This document shows, one piece after another, positions 8,174-17,801 of a stretch of 64,000 nt of DNA. Within the stretch, counting starts at the first letter, position 1. Every line of letters starts with the position of its first letter. Below the pieces are notes generated by a model. It ran no database searches. It was not told the origin of the DNA and saw only the letters and a program-made list of their open reading frames with translations. Location: NCBI GenBank assembly GCA_007753675.1, contig CP036432.1, positions 5,306,394 to 5,370,393 of the forward strand, in the 5' to 3' direction. Source of the stretch: Stieleria magnilauensis (GTDB lineage: Bacteria > Planctomycetota > Planctomycetia > Pirellulales > Pirellulaceae). Made by a program: the position numbers and the translations under genes.

Positions 8174-9448
8174 ATGCAAGTGATTGATCGCCGGCAGAAC
8201 CCGAAATCGAAAAGTCTTGGAAACCGCCAACGCTTTCTTCGTCGCATCAAGTCCCAGATCCGCAAGACGGTCAAGGACGCGATCGAAAACCGTAGCGTTA
8301 CCGATCTCGATAGCGGCGAAAAAGTGTCGGTCACCGCCAACGAGATCGGCGAGCCGACCTTCGGATTCGATGCCGCCGAAGGCAGTCGCAACTACGTCAT
8401 CCCGGGAAATCACGATTACCGGCGGGGCGATCGAATTCGCAAGCCCGGCGGCGGATCCGGAAGCGGTTCCGGCGGAAGCCCCGACGGCGACGGCGAAGAT
8501 GCATTCGTGTTCATGCTCAGCCGCGACGAATTCCTGAACCTGTTTTTCGAGGACCTCGAACTCCCCAACCTCGCCAAACGCAAGCTGAAATCCGTGGCCA
8601 GCGAAAAATGGAGTCGCGCCGGATACGCCAACGACGGATCGCCACAGCGGCTAAACAAATACCAAACGATGCGACGAAGCCTGGCGCGACGCATCGCACT
8701 CAAACGGCCCAGGCTCGACGAACTGAACCGGTTGGAAGCGGAACTCGAAGCAGCGGAGTCGAGAGCCGACGGCGATCACGGTGAAGAAGCCAAACGTCTT
8801 GCCCGGTTGATCGAAGAAACCCGCGATCGCATGCGGGCGGTCCCGTTTTTGGACCCCGTCGATCTTCGCTACAACCGGTTCGAGCAGACACCCAAACCCG
8901 CCACGCAAGCGGTCATGTTTTGCCTGATGGACGCCTCGGCATCGATGACCGAATCGCTCAAAGATCTCGCCAAGCGTTTCTTCATCCTGCTGCACCTGTT
9001 TTTGAACCGCCACTACCGCTCGGTCGAACTGGTCTTCATCCGGCACACCTACACGGCGGCCGAAGTCGACGAAGAGACCTTTTTCCATGGCCGCGAAACG
9101 GGCGGAACCGTGGTCTCCTCGGCGCTGGAAGTCATGCTGCGAATCATTCGAGAACGCTATCCGGTGCAAGACTGGAACATCTACGCCGCCCAGGCCTCCG
9201 ACGGACACAATTTCGATCACGACATGCCGCGCACGATCGAGCTGCTGCAGCGTGAGATCTTAGACCTCTGTCAGTACTATGCCTACATCGAGGTCGGCGA
9301 AGAAGAATCGTCGTATGTCAGTGCACTTTGGAGCGGGTATGCTCAGCTGGAAGCACACCCCCACTTCGCACGCGCCACCGTCTTGGATCCGACCGAGATT
9401 TACCCCGTGTTTCACAATCTGTTCGCCAGCAATCGACAGGCGTCTTGA
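8174..9448 (+). CDS. yeaH: YeaH/YhbH family protein (DUF444)
   Basis: A 424-residue DUF444 protein. The N-terminal part is basic (DRRQNPKSKSLGNRQRFLRR). It is followed by a glycine/serine-rich stretch at about 95-105 that is typical of the family. A VWA-like domain starts near residue 245; its MIDAS motif DxSxS (Asp253 in MDASASM) should bind Mg2+. The family is the middle partner of the PrkA-YeaH-SpoVR set, and YeaH is thought to bind PrkA. The ATG at 8174 gives the canonical MQVIDRR start. The frame is open back to 8141 inside prkA, but that extension overlaps the previous gene. Translational coupling with both neighbours is likely. Confidence 0.93.
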   Translation: MQVIDRRQNPKSKSLGNRQRFLRRIKSQIRKTVKDAIENRSVTDLDSGEKVSVTANEIGEPTFGFDAAEGSRNYVIPGNHDYRRGDRIRKPGGGSGSGSGGSPDGDGEDAFVFMLSRDEFLNLFFEDLELPNLAKRKLKSVASEKWSRAGYANDGSPQRLNKYQTMRRSLARRIALKRPRLDELNRLEAELEAAESRADGDHGEEAKRLARLIEETRDRMRAVPFLDPVDLRYNRFEQTPKPATQAVMFCLMDASASMTESLKDLAKRFFILLHLFLNRHYRSVELVFIRHTYTAAEVDEETFFHGRETGGTVVSSALEVMLRIIRERYPVQDWNIYAAQASDGHNFDHDMPRTIELLQREILDLCQYYAYIEVGEEESSYVSALWSGYAQLEAHPHFARATVLDPTEIYPVFHNLFASNRQAS

Positions 9449-9454
9449 GCGACC

Positions 9455-10987
9455 ATGGACAACCGGACGTTACTGTACGAAGGCTCGGAGTGGGACTTTA
9501 ACCACCTGCGACGTGTCCATGATGCGATCGAAGAAATCGGCGTCGGCGAGATGGGCTTGGACGTCTATCGCAACCAGATCGAGGTGATCACCAGCGACCA
9601 GATGCTCGATGCCTACGCGTCGTTCGGCATGCCGCTGATGTATTCTCATTGGTCGTTCGGAAAACGGTATTCCCGGGAAGCGCTGCTGTATCGCAAAGGG
9701 GCACAGTCATTGGCCTATGAGTTGGTGATCAATTCAGACCCGTGTGTCGCCTACGTCATCGAAGAAAACAGCATGACGATGCAGACGCTCGTGATCGCCC
9801 ACGCCTGCTTCGGGCACAACCATTTCTTCAAGAACAACTATCTGTTCCGCCAGTGGACCCATGCCGAACGTGTGCTCGATGACCTGGCCTATGCCAAACG
9901 ATTCATTGCCGAATGCGAAGAACGGTACGGGATGCAGGCCGTTGAACGGACCCTCGATGCCGCCCACGCGTTGATGTCACAGGGCGTCAGCCGGTACGCC
10001 CCACAACGCCCGGTTCGATCCCAAGACGCGGTGCTCAAGGCCGAATCGCGAAAATCGCATCACGAAGCAACGTACAACGATCTGTGGAGAACCCTTCCGA
10101 AACCGAAGGAGGATGCCGACGCCGACGACAACGCCGAACGTGAGTATGACGCCGCCGCGCTGCGATTGCCCGAAGAAAACCTGCTCCGGTTCCTGTCGCT
10201 CCACGCGCCCAAGTTGAAGGATTGGCAGCGCGAGGTGTTGGACATCGTCCGCAAGACCGCGCAATACTTTTACCCCCAACAGCAGACGCAATTGATGAAC
10301 GAAGGCTGTGCAACCTTTGTCCATTATCAAATCATGAATCGTCTGCACCAAACCGGTCAGGTCAATGAAGCGGCGATGCTTGAATTCCTGCACATGCACA
10401 CGGCGGTCGTCACGCAACCTGATTTTGACGACAAGCGATTCCGGGGATTGAATCCCTATGCATTAGGCTTCGCGATGATGAAAGACATCGAACGCATTTG
10501 CCAGAGCCCCGAACCGGAAGACGAGGAGTGGTTCCCCGAAATCGCCGGGCAGGGAGACTTCATGGGCGTCTTGCGAGATGCGTGGGCGGATTTCCGAGAC
10601 GAGAGCTTTGTGCTGCAGTTTCTCAGCCCGCATCTGATTCGGAAAATGCGTTTGTTCGCCGTTCGCGATGCGTCCGACGCTCCGCACTTGTCGGTCGAAG
10701 CGATCCACGACGAATCGGGGTATCGTGAAATTCGACACCGTCTGGCCCAGCAATACGATCTCTCCAAACGCGACCCGGAGATCGAAGTGACCGAAGCTGA
10801 CTTGAAGGGCAATCGACGCTTGGTGCTCACCCACCGCGTTCGCGACGGCAAAACGCTCAGCTCAAGCAATTGCAATCGAGTCCTGCGGCACGTCGCTAAT
10901 CTGTGGGGCTATCGCGTGCGATTGATCGAAATCGATGCCGACAGCGGGCAGACGCTCAACGATTACGACGCGGTGGCGCTGCCGTAG
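9455..10987 (+). CDS. spoVR: SpoVR family protein
   Basis: A 510-residue SpoVR homologue, full length for the family. Characteristic stretches are present: SFGMPLMYSHWSFGKRY near the N-terminus, ACFGHNHFFKNNY with clustered His, and NEGCATFVHYQIMNR around residue 285. SpoVR was named for spore cortex formation in Bacillus, but in non-sporulating Gram-negatives it belongs to the PrkA-YeaH stress module. Here it is the last gene of that operon, six bases after yeaH. No intrinsic terminator follows; the next 440 bases are a repeat element. Confidence 0.93.
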   Translation: MDNRTLLYEGSEWDFNHLRRVHDAIEEIGVGEMGLDVYRNQIEVITSDQMLDAYASFGMPLMYSHWSFGKRYSREALLYRKGAQSLAYELVINSDPCVAYVIEENSMTMQTLVIAHACFGHNHFFKNNYLFRQWTHAERVLDDLAYAKRFIAECEERYGMQAVERTLDAAHALMSQGVSRYAPQRPVRSQDAVLKAESRKSHHEATYNDLWRTLPKPKEDADADDNAEREYDAAALRLPEENLLRFLSLHAPKLKDWQREVLDIVRKTAQYFYPQQQTQLMNEGCATFVHYQIMNRLHQTGQVNEAAMLEFLHMHTAVVTQPDFDDKRFRGLNPYALGFAMMKDIERICQSPEPEDEEWFPEIAGQGDFMGVLRDAWADFRDESFVLQFLSPHLIRKMRLFAVRDASDAPHLSVEAIHDESGYREIRHRLAQQYDLSKRDPEIEVTEADLKGNRRLVLTHRVRDGKTLSSSNCNRVLRHVANLWGYRVRLIEIDADSGQTLNDYDAVALP

Positions 10988-11428
10988 TTGTGGTGTCTTT
11001 TTAAGGTGTTGAAACGTCACACTTCCCTTGGGCATTAGTATCGACACCGCTTTTGCATGTCAGATCTGTTCTGATTGGATGGCTTCGGCCAACGGCCGTT
11101 TACATCCCTAGCCTTGGGCGTCGCCCAAGGACCGCAAACGAGTACGAGAGGGATTGGCCAACGGCCATTCACAAATGCCTCGTCAAACGCGAAGGTTATG
11201 CATGGCCGTTGGCCAAGTTGAACCTCGTTGCGATGGTGTTCCTGGGGCGGCGCAACCCTCGCAAATGCTCGATTTGCTTATTCCAGGCTAGGGATATGCA
11301 TGCCCTTTGGGCAAAAAGCGACTTGTGTCGATAACAATGCCTGCCAGCAGAGTGACGCTCAAAATCGACGCGACCTTCGTAAGGAGCGAGAGAGAAGCGA
11401 CCGGGCTGCAGACCATCAACGCTCGTCG
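10988..11428. other. Non-coding gap holding an inverted-repeat element
   Basis: Between spoVR and the next gene the DNA is made of short inverted and dispersed repeats, listed separately. No ORF here is convincing. The ATG at 11228 that opens a longer frame of the next gene lies inside the repeat. Confidence 0.6.
11032..11341. mobile_element. MITE-like element with imperfect terminal inverted repeats
   Basis: The left end (11032-11060, GGGCATTAGTATCGACAC then CGCTTTTGCATG) is an internally shortened reverse complement of the right end (about 11286-11341). The interior contains a perfect hairpin (CCTTGGGC-GTC-GCCCAAGG, 11112-11130). GGCCAACGGCC occurs twice in direct orientation and once inverted (near 11088, 11154 and 11203). 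The right end is repeated, reversed, at 19557-19612. No transposase is encoded, so the element would have to be moved in trans or be a folded-RNA repeat. Confidence 0.5.
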
Positions 11429-14400
11429 ATGGGGCCGCATCGCCCGCGATTTCGAGTAAATTGGTGCAGCATTCGATGCCCGCCTACTTTCGCACCCGAG
11501 CCCAGTCTCTTGAGTACTCCGCCGACTTCCCCCGCCCGTATCGGGGCCATCCTGGTCCGGTTCACGTGTCTTCTCTTCGCCGTTGCCTGCCTGTCAGATG
11601 TCGTGTCGGCACAAGAGACGTTGGAGGCGGAATTGAAGCGGCGCGACGCGGATGAACTGGCCCGCCACGCCCACATCTTTGGCGATGCGTCACGCGGGGC
11701 GATTCGGTTCTACCAAACCGGACTGAGCTGCGTTCAGTGCCACGTGGCTGACGAAGGCACGAATCGGCTCGGACCGGATCTATCGCAAATGAACGAACGA
11801 GCCACGTATTTGCACGTGATCGAGTCGCTGTTGGATCCGTCCAAAGTCGTCCAGCCCGGTTTCCGCGCCGAACGTCTGTTGCTCGACGACGGTCGCGTGG
11901 TCAGCGGAATGATCGCGGCGGAAACCGATACGGCACTCACCGTGGTGGTCCCGGGCGAAGAAAAACCGCTGACGGTTGCTTTGGATAGCGTCGAAGCGCG
12001 GGCGCCTTCGGGATCCATCATGCCCAGCGGGTTGATCAACCAGCTCGATGACGAAAACGATTTTTACGACTTGGTCTGCTACCTGGTGGAACTGGGACAA
12101 GCAAGTCCCGAGAGGGCGGCACGCATGAAACCCGATGCGTCGCTGATCCAGCCGCCTCCGCTGCCGGACTATGAAAACGATCTCGATCACCGCGGCATGA
12201 TCACCAGTTGGAATGAAAAATCATTTCAACGCGGCAAAGCGATCTATCAAGGACTGTGCATCAATTGTCATGGCACGCAAGACCAACCCGGTTCGCTCCC
12301 CAATGCGTTGCGTTTCGCCACCGGAAAATTTAAAAGCGGCGGCGATCCGCTGACGATGTACAAGACCCTGACACACGGCTACAAGATGATGTTGCCGCAA
12401 CGTCAATTGGTGCCGCGTGAAAAGTACGATGTGATTCACTACATCCGCGAAGCCTACTTAAAACCCTTCAACGCGTCGCAGTACACCAAGGTCGACAAAG
12501 CTTATCTGGACTCGCTGCCTCCAGGCCGACTTCGTGGACCTGCACCGGTCCGCCATCGCCCCTGGAGCGAGATGGACTATGGACCGTTCCTGACGCGGAC
12601 CTATGAAATCGCGAGTGAATTTTCCAAGCCGCGACCGGAAGTCACCGACGAAGACCGTCAGCGGGGTCGGCGCGAGATTCGCCCCGCCGAACGGACGTGG
12701 CCGCCGGAGACCAATTTTGCTTACAAGGGCATCGCGATACAGCTTGATGCAACACCGGGCGGCGTCGCCCGCGGTTCACACTTCCTGGCGTTTGAACATG
12801 ACACGATGCGGGTCGCGGGTGCCTGGATGGGAACCGGGTTCATCGATTGGGAAGGCATCCTGCTGGACGGAAAACATTGGCGATCACCTCGCACGGTCGG
12901 TGAGTTGCATTTCCAAAACCTGCCAGGCCCGGGTTGGGCCGATCCGTTAACCGGTTCGCTTGACGACACACGCCGGCGAGCACGCGACGGGCAAGCGTAC
13001 GGCCCGTTTCCGAAATCGTGGATGGATTACAAGGGCTTGTACAAGCACGGCAACCGCGTCGTGTTGTCCTACACCGTCGGTGACGCAGCGGTGCTGGAGT
13101 CGCACCGCGTTGCGGAAGAACAGGGACCGGGACCGTTCGACATTCCCGTCACTTGGGTACGCGTCTTGAACATCGAAAAGTCGTCGCGCGACCTGGCGAT
13201 CCGAATCGCTCCCCAAGACACCGTCGCCGTCGCCATCCATGGTCACAAGGCGTTGAAAACGGACGACGTCGACGGGCTGACCATCCTGAAAATCCCTGCG
13301 GAAAGTACGCCGGTTGATTTGGAACTGCACGTTGCGCATCGTGGAATGAAGCCGTCCTTCAAGTTTTCGGGCGCGCCGGAAGACTTGCGGCCACTGACCC
13401 GTGGCGGCCCGGCCCAGTGGCCGCAGACGCTGACGACGGAGCCCGAGACCGGCGCGGACGCCGGTCCCTTCGCCGTCGACCAACTGACACGCCCGACGAA
13501 AAACCCCTGGAAGAGCCGACTGCGGATGTCGGGACTCGATTTCTTTCCCGATGGCAATTCAATGGTCGCCTGTTGCTGCGACGGCGATGTCTGGATCATC
13601 AACGGCATCGGCCGGCCCGGCGGATCGCTGCAGTGGCGCCGAATCGCATCGGGGCTGTTTCACCCGCTGGGCATCAAGATCGTCGACGGCAGAATTCTTG
13701 TCGGCTGCCGTGATCAAATCGTTGTCCTCCATGACCTCAACGGCGACGGGGAAACCGATTTCTATGAATGTTTCAACCAGGACCATCAAGTCACCGAGCA
13801 CTTTCATGAGTTCGCGATGGGGCTGCAAGCCGACGACGAGGGCAACTTGTACTATGCCAAGAGCGCCCGCCACGCGCAAGACTCGCTGATCCCACAACAC
13901 GGGACGCTGTTGAAAGTCAGCGCCGACGGGGATCAAACGACGATTCTGGCCAACGGGTTTCGAGCCGCCAACGGTGTCTGCCTCAACCCCGACGGATCGT
14001 TCTTTGTCACCGACCAAGAAGGCCACTGGACGCCGATGAACCGAATCAATCGTGTCGTCGAAGGCGGATTCTACGGCAACATGTACAGCTACGGTGCACC
14101 CGATGACACGCGGGATTCGGCGATGCAGCAACCGCTCTGTTGGCCCAACAAGTCCTTCGATCGCTCACCCGCGGAACTGCTCTGGGTCGAAAGTCAGAAA
14201 TGGGGTGAACTCGATGGCCGGCTGTTGAGCCTGTCCTACGGCTACGGCAAAGTCTTCGTCGTGCCGCATGAACAGATCAACGGCCAGTGGCAGGGCGGAA
14301 TGTGTCGGTTGCCGCTTCCCGAGTTTGAAACCGGCGTGATGCGCGGCCGCTTCCATCGTGACGGGCACCTGTATGTCTGCGGCATGACGGCCTGGGGCAG

Positions 14401-14818
14401 CAGCCAAACGGCCAGCCCCGGCGGGCTGTACCGGATTCGGGCGACCGGCAAACCGATGCACCTGCCGACCCAAATCCACGCCAACCCAAACCGTCTCACG
14501 CTGACCTTCTCCGATCCCGTCGATCGCAATACCGCCACCGATCCGAAAAACTATCTCGTCGAAACATGGGACCTGAAGCGGACGGCCAACTATGGGTCCG
14601 ACCGCTTCAATGAGCAAACGCTAGACGTCACCTCGGTCGATGTCAGTGACGACGGCAAGACGGTCCAGTTGGTCATTCCCTCCATCGAGCCCACGTGGAC
14701 GATCCAAATCGCGTACAAATTGCGTGGCGAATCGGGACGATCGTTCGGACGGGTGATCCAAGGCACGATTCATGAACTGACTGAATCGCGTTTGACGACG
14801 GAGAAAAAGGTAGAATGA
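11429..14818 (+). CDS. Secreted multi-haem PVC-type dehydrogenase, domain-permuted
   Basis: About 1,129 residues. A signal peptide ends near SDVVSAQ. A PVC-type haem-binding domain follows, with CVQCH at 101-105 and its companion segment GRVVSGMIAAET...IMPSGLINQL. A second cytochrome c motif is CINCH (Cys277). A DUF6797-like region is at about 410-640, a beta-propeller with NHL/sorbosone-dehydrogenase-like repeats at about 690-1000 and a short beta domain at the end. Such proteins are thought to be periplasmic sugar or alcohol dehydrogenases passing electrons to haem. The first haem domain is normally C-terminal but is N-terminal here. The start is uncertain: ATG 11429 leaves a long leader, and the TTG at 11510 gives a tighter signal peptide. 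An intrinsic terminator follows at once. Confidence 0.8.
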   Translation: MGPHRPRFRVNWCSIRCPPTFAPEPSLLSTPPTSPARIGAILVRFTCLLFAVACLSDVVSAQETLEAELKRRDADELARHAHIFGDASRGAIRFYQTGLSCVQCHVADEGTNRLGPDLSQMNERATYLHVIESLLDPSKVVQPGFRAERLLLDDGRVVSGMIAAETDTALTVVVPGEEKPLTVALDSVEARAPSGSIMPSGLINQLDDENDFYDLVCYLVELGQASPERAARMKPDASLIQPPPLPDYENDLDHRGMITSWNEKSFQRGKAIYQGLCINCHGTQDQPGSLPNALRFATGKFKSGGDPLTMYKTLTHGYKMMLPQRQLVPREKYDVIHYIREAYLKPFNASQYTKVDKAYLDSLPPGRLRGPAPVRHRPWSEMDYGPFLTRTYEIASEFSKPRPEVTDEDRQRGRREIRPAERTWPPETNFAYKGIAIQLDATPGGVARGSHFLAFEHDTMRVAGAWMGTGFIDWEGILLDGKHWRSPRTVGELHFQNLPGPGWADPLTGSLDDTRRRARDGQAYGPFPKSWMDYKGLYKHGNRVVLSYTVGDAAVLESHRVAEEQGPGPFDIPVTWVRVLNIEKSSRDLAIRIAPQDTVAVAIHGHKALKTDDVDGLTILKIPAESTPVDLELHVAHRGMKPSFKFSGAPEDLRPLTRGGPAQWPQTLTTEPETGADAGPFAVDQLTRPTKNPWKSRLRMSGLDFFPDGNSMVACCCDGDVWIINGIGRPGGSLQWRRIASGLFHPLGIKIVDGRILVGCRDQIVVLHDLNGDGETDFYECFNQDHQVTEHFHEFAMGLQADDEGNLYYAKSARHAQDSLIPQHGTLLKVSADGDQTTILANGFRAANGVCLNPDGSFFVTDQEGHWTPMNRINRVVEGGFYGNMYSYGAPDDTRDSAMQQPLCWPNKSFDRSPAELLWVESQKWGELDGRLLSLSYGYGKVFVVPHEQINGQWQGGMCRLPLPEFETGVMRGRFHRDGHLYVCGMTAWGSSQTASPGGLYRIRATGKPMHLPTQIHANPNRLTLTFSDPVDRNTATDPKNYLVETWDLKRTANYGSDRFNEQTLDVTSVDVSDDGKTVQLVIPSIEPTWTIQIAYKLRGESGRSFGRVIQGTIHELTESRLTTEKKVE

Positions 14819-14824
14819 TGAGCG

Positions 14825-14850
14825 GCAGCGGTTCTCCGCTGCATCTTTTT
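14825..14850 (+). terminator. Intrinsic terminator
   Basis: GCAGCGG (14825-14831), loop TTCT, CCGCTGC (14836-14842), then ATCTTTTT. A perfect 7-bp GC-rich stem with a T-run, placed seven bases after the dehydrogenase stop and between convergent genes. Confidence 0.8.
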
Positions 14851-14858
14851 GCTCCGAA

Positions 14859-16169
14859 TCATTCTGCCATCGCGACCCGTACGAGTTGTTCCTTGCGTCC
14901 ACCGCCGTCGCCGATTCCGACACGAAAGTAGAGTGATCCGTCGGCGATGGCCGGACTGGCGTAGCAATCGTCGCCGAGTCGGTTCTTGGCGATCTGCACG
15001 AACTTTTCGCCCGACGCTTCGAACACGTAACAGTTGCCCGATAGATCGGCGACGTAAACGTTTCCGTTGCACAGCACGGGTGAACCGCTGAAATTTCCGC
15101 CCAAACGTTTCTTCCACCGGATCGCTCCGTCCTCGACCGACCAGCACCGCGCGATCCCATCGTCGTCGACGGAAAAGACATGCTGTCCGTCGGTGATCAA
15201 TGATGGCTCATAGACTCTCGTGCGGTCCGACCAGATTCGCTCGCCTTTGCCGGACAGGCAAACGGTTTCGTTCTCGGGGAATCCGCCGGAAGCAATGATT
15301 CGATCCTGCGTCGTCACCACGGTTCCGCACGTCGCTTCGGCGATGCACTCGGTTTCCCACAACGTCTCGCCCGTTGCCGGATCGTAGCTGGCCAATCGAT
15401 CGCCGCCGGTGATCAGCACTTGGTCCACTCCGCCAACGGTCGCGACGCGGGGACTGGAATAGGAGCTTGCGTTGCCGCGTTTTTTTCGCCACGCGATTTC
15501 ACCGGTCTGCACGTCCATGGCCACCAAATAGCCGCCACCAAAATTATCCGCCGCGACGATGACCAACGACTTGTATAGGACGGGCGACGGGGCGTAGCCG
15601 AACTTGGATGCGAACGCGCCGATGTCTCGCTGCCAAACCTGATTGCCTTCCAGATCCAATGCCGTGACAAAAACACGTTCGCTGTTCAGGTGCGCGGTCA
15701 CCAACAAGTTGCCGTCGGTCGCAAGCGTGCCGTTGGCGTTGGTTGCCTTTTGGTGGACCTCCCCGCGGCCAGGGAACCCGCCCTTGTGGACCGTCGTTTG
15801 CCAGCGTTGGTCGCCGGTGTCGCGATCAAAGGCGACCACGACTTGTTCCGATTGGGAATCGATCGCGGAACCGACAACCACCAGGTCACCGATGACAATC
15901 GGGCTGCTGTGACCGCGCCCCGGAACCTCGCTTTTCCAGGCCACGTTCGTCGAATCGTCCCAGGTCGTCGGCAACGGTTGGTCGTCCGCCACGCCGTCCC
16001 CGCCGGGCCCACGCCACTGGGGCCACTGGCCGGCAAGGCTTGTCAGGTCACGGTCGGTGACCACGACGCCGCTTTCGCTGAGCGAAACTTCGTCGACCGC
16101 GGTCTGTTTCCGGCAGCCGACCAACGCGACCAGACAAAGAGCAAGAATTGTGGCGAGCGTTTGGTTCAT
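14859..16169 (-). CDS. PQQ-like beta-propeller lipoprotein
   Basis: A 436-residue protein. From the ATG at 16169 it starts MNQTLATILALCLVALVGCRK, a lipoprotein signal with lipobox LVGC, so it should be lipid-anchored. The rest is a repeated WD/PQQ-like propeller: GQWPQWRGPGGDGV near the start, then blades with VVAFDRDTGDQRW, YLVAMDVQTGEIAW, LASYDPATGETLW and ARCWSVEDGAIRWKK. Planctomycetes have many such WRGP-type proteins; they resemble BamB or quinoprotein dehydrogenases, but quinone binding is unproven. The frame is open to 16235, but the upstream 22 residues have no signal character. It converges on the previous gene across the terminator. Confidence 0.8.
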   Translation of the reverse strand: MNQTLATILALCLVALVGCRKQTAVDEVSLSESGVVVTDRDLTSLAGQWPQWRGPGGDGVADDQPLPTTWDDSTNVAWKSEVPGRGHSSPIVIGDLVVVGSAIDSQSEQVVVAFDRDTGDQRWQTTVHKGGFPGRGEVHQKATNANGTLATDGNLLVTAHLNSERVFVTALDLEGNQVWQRDIGAFASKFGYAPSPVLYKSLVIVAADNFGGGYLVAMDVQTGEIAWRKKRGNASSYSSPRVATVGGVDQVLITGGDRLASYDPATGETLWETECIAEATCGTVVTTQDRIIASGGFPENETVCLSGKGERIWSDRTRVYEPSLITDGQHVFSVDDDGIARCWSVEDGAIRWKKRLGGNFSGSPVLCNGNVYVADLSGNCYVFEASGEKFVQIAKNRLGDDCYASPAIADGSLYFRVGIGDGGGRKEQLVRVAMAE

Positions 16170-16374
16170 GGATCTGCAACGTGGGACGAGGCGGAGTAGT
16201 TGTGGCGACCGGGCAAGCGGCACTGATCTCAGCATACCGAGTTGAACCGAGTCGAGCAGCTGGTTCTTTCAGGTTTGCCTAGCCGGTCCAACGGAGGATG
16301 GACTCGATGCACGTCGATGTTCTGATTAGGCTATTGATTCCGACTGCCGCCCGCCTCCACGGACCATCACCTCG

Positions 16375-17217
16375 ATGAACGTTTTTCGAATCGCACTGAT
16401 ACTGGCCCTGCATCTCGCTTCGGGCGTAATCGCCCAGGCCGACGTAACGGACTTTGGCACTTGGTCGCTCGTGGAGGACCCCGCGCATCCCGGATTCAGC
16501 GCGACGGCCCTGGGCACCTCCGCCACGCTTTCGGCCGGCGACGTCGCGATTCCCGCCGGAACCGACATCGGCTATCAAAGTGTCAACGGATCGACACCGC
16601 AAACTTCGACGAGCGGGTTTTACTTCAGTCCCGACGCCGACTTCTCACTGGCGATCGATTACGCCTGGACCTTCTCCAACAGTCCCTCGGGATTCCTCGG
16701 CCTCGGTTTCGGGATCGGAGAAGACGGCGACGGGATGAATTCGGCGGGCGTCACGATGGGAACCGCCGATGGCGCGCCGTTTCTCTCCTTCGTCGGTGCG
16801 GCACGGGTCAACGACGTCGACCAAGCCGCCGTGGCACTCGGCGGAAATCCGCTTCTGAACCCCTCGTCTGCATCGGGCACGCTGTTCGTCGCCTATCAAG
16901 CGTCCAGCGGCGACGTGATCGTCGGAGCCGCGACAGGCCTCGGCGCGACCGCTCCAACGCTGTCCCACACCTACGCCGGAATTCAAAACCAGTGGTCCGG
17001 CGACGGCTTGATGCCAAGCTTCTTCATCCGTAGCGACGACCCGCCGACGTTGAACGCCTGGGGTGGTGGGAATGCGGATGCCATGTTCAGCAACTTTCGC
17101 GTGTTAAATGGCAACCCGATCGCGATCCCCGAACCTTCCGCCGCGGTCGCGACCCTGATGCTGACGCCCTTGTTAATCAGCCGGCGGACACGCAGGGACG
17201 CTTGCCGTCGTCGGTAA
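16375..17217 (+). CDS. PEP-CTERM sorted exported protein
   Basis: A 280-residue exported protein. It has an N-terminal signal peptide (MNVFRIALILALHLASGVIAQA), a low-charge beta-rich body with many Gly, Ser, Thr and Asp residues, and a C-terminal PEP-CTERM tail. The tail has the motif IPEPS at about 252-256, then a hydrophobic segment (AAVATLMLTPLLI) and an arginine cluster (SRRTRRDACRRR). Such proteins are processed by exosortase in species with exopolysaccharide loci. No exosortase is in this window. The function of the body is unknown; the SFSLAIDYAWTF-like strands could form a lectin-like sandwich, but that is only an impression. It stands alone with about 200 bases upstream. Confidence 0.75.
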   Translation: MNVFRIALILALHLASGVIAQADVTDFGTWSLVEDPAHPGFSATALGTSATLSAGDVAIPAGTDIGYQSVNGSTPQTSTSGFYFSPDADFSLAIDYAWTFSNSPSGFLGLGFGIGEDGDGMNSAGVTMGTADGAPFLSFVGAARVNDVDQAAVALGGNPLLNPSSASGTLFVAYQASSGDVIVGAATGLGATAPTLSHTYAGIQNQWSGDGLMPSFFIRSDDPPTLNAWGGGNADAMFSNFRVLNGNPIAIPEPSAAVATLMLTPLLISRRTRRDACRRR

Positions 17218-17240
17218 AGCATCAAGTTTGCCGTCCGGAT

Positions 17241-17801
17241 TCAATGCTCCGGTTCCTCGTCCGTCGATCCCACAAACGGATTGGTATGCGAAACGTTTCG
17301 TCGGCGATGCTCGGGATGTTCCTCGTTCTCGAATGTAAAGGAACTGTATTCGCCCGGATGCTCCGCCAACGATCGCAACTCCGCCGCGACCGTTTCCGCT
17401 TGATAACCAAGCGACGACAGTCCGATCCAGAACACCAGCATGCAAAACGCCGTGGAAGCCAGACAGATCGCGGAGTGACAAAGGGTAATGATCGCCGCGA
17501 AGAAGCGATCACAATGGGCCGCATTGGAAATCATCAGCAGCACGACCACGAACGAAGCCGGAGCGGCGAGAAAGCCGAGCGGCCCCAGAAACGCGTAGCA
17601 GACCAATACGGTTGCGGCAACTGCGGCGACTATCTTCAACTTCACGCCGACACAGCCCCAATAGCTCGGGATCTCCTCGCCAAAGTAGGCCATGCACAAC
17701 TGCAACGAAAACACCCAACAGGCAAACACGGCGCACAGAAACGACAGTCCTGTCGCGATCAACAGCCAACCGGTCGCACCAATCTGAATCACATCAATCA
17801 T
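17241..17801 (-). CDS. Multi-pass membrane protein, unknown function
   Basis: A 186-residue protein not recognised as a known family. Four hydrophobic segments are visible, at about 10-32 (WLLIATGLSFLCAVFACWVF), 53-72 (VKLKIVAAVAATVLVCYAFLG), 74-92 and 103-128 (IITLCHSAICLASTAFCML). A polar C-terminal tail rich in Glu, His and Pro should face one side of the membrane. Cysteines are unusually frequent in the helices. It converges on the PEP-CTERM gene with a 23-base gap and diverges from the beta-helix gene. The hydrophobic pattern supports a real gene on this strand, against the charged frames opposite. Confidence 0.65.
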   Translation of the reverse strand: MIDVIQIGATGWLLIATGLSFLCAVFACWVFSLQLCMAYFGEEIPSYWGCVGVKLKIVAAVAATVLVCYAFLGPLGFLAAPASFVVVLLMISNAAHCDRFFAAIITLCHSAICLASTAFCMLVFWIGLSSLGYQAETVAAELRSLAEHPGEYSSFTFENEEHPEHRRRNVSHTNPFVGSTDEEPEH

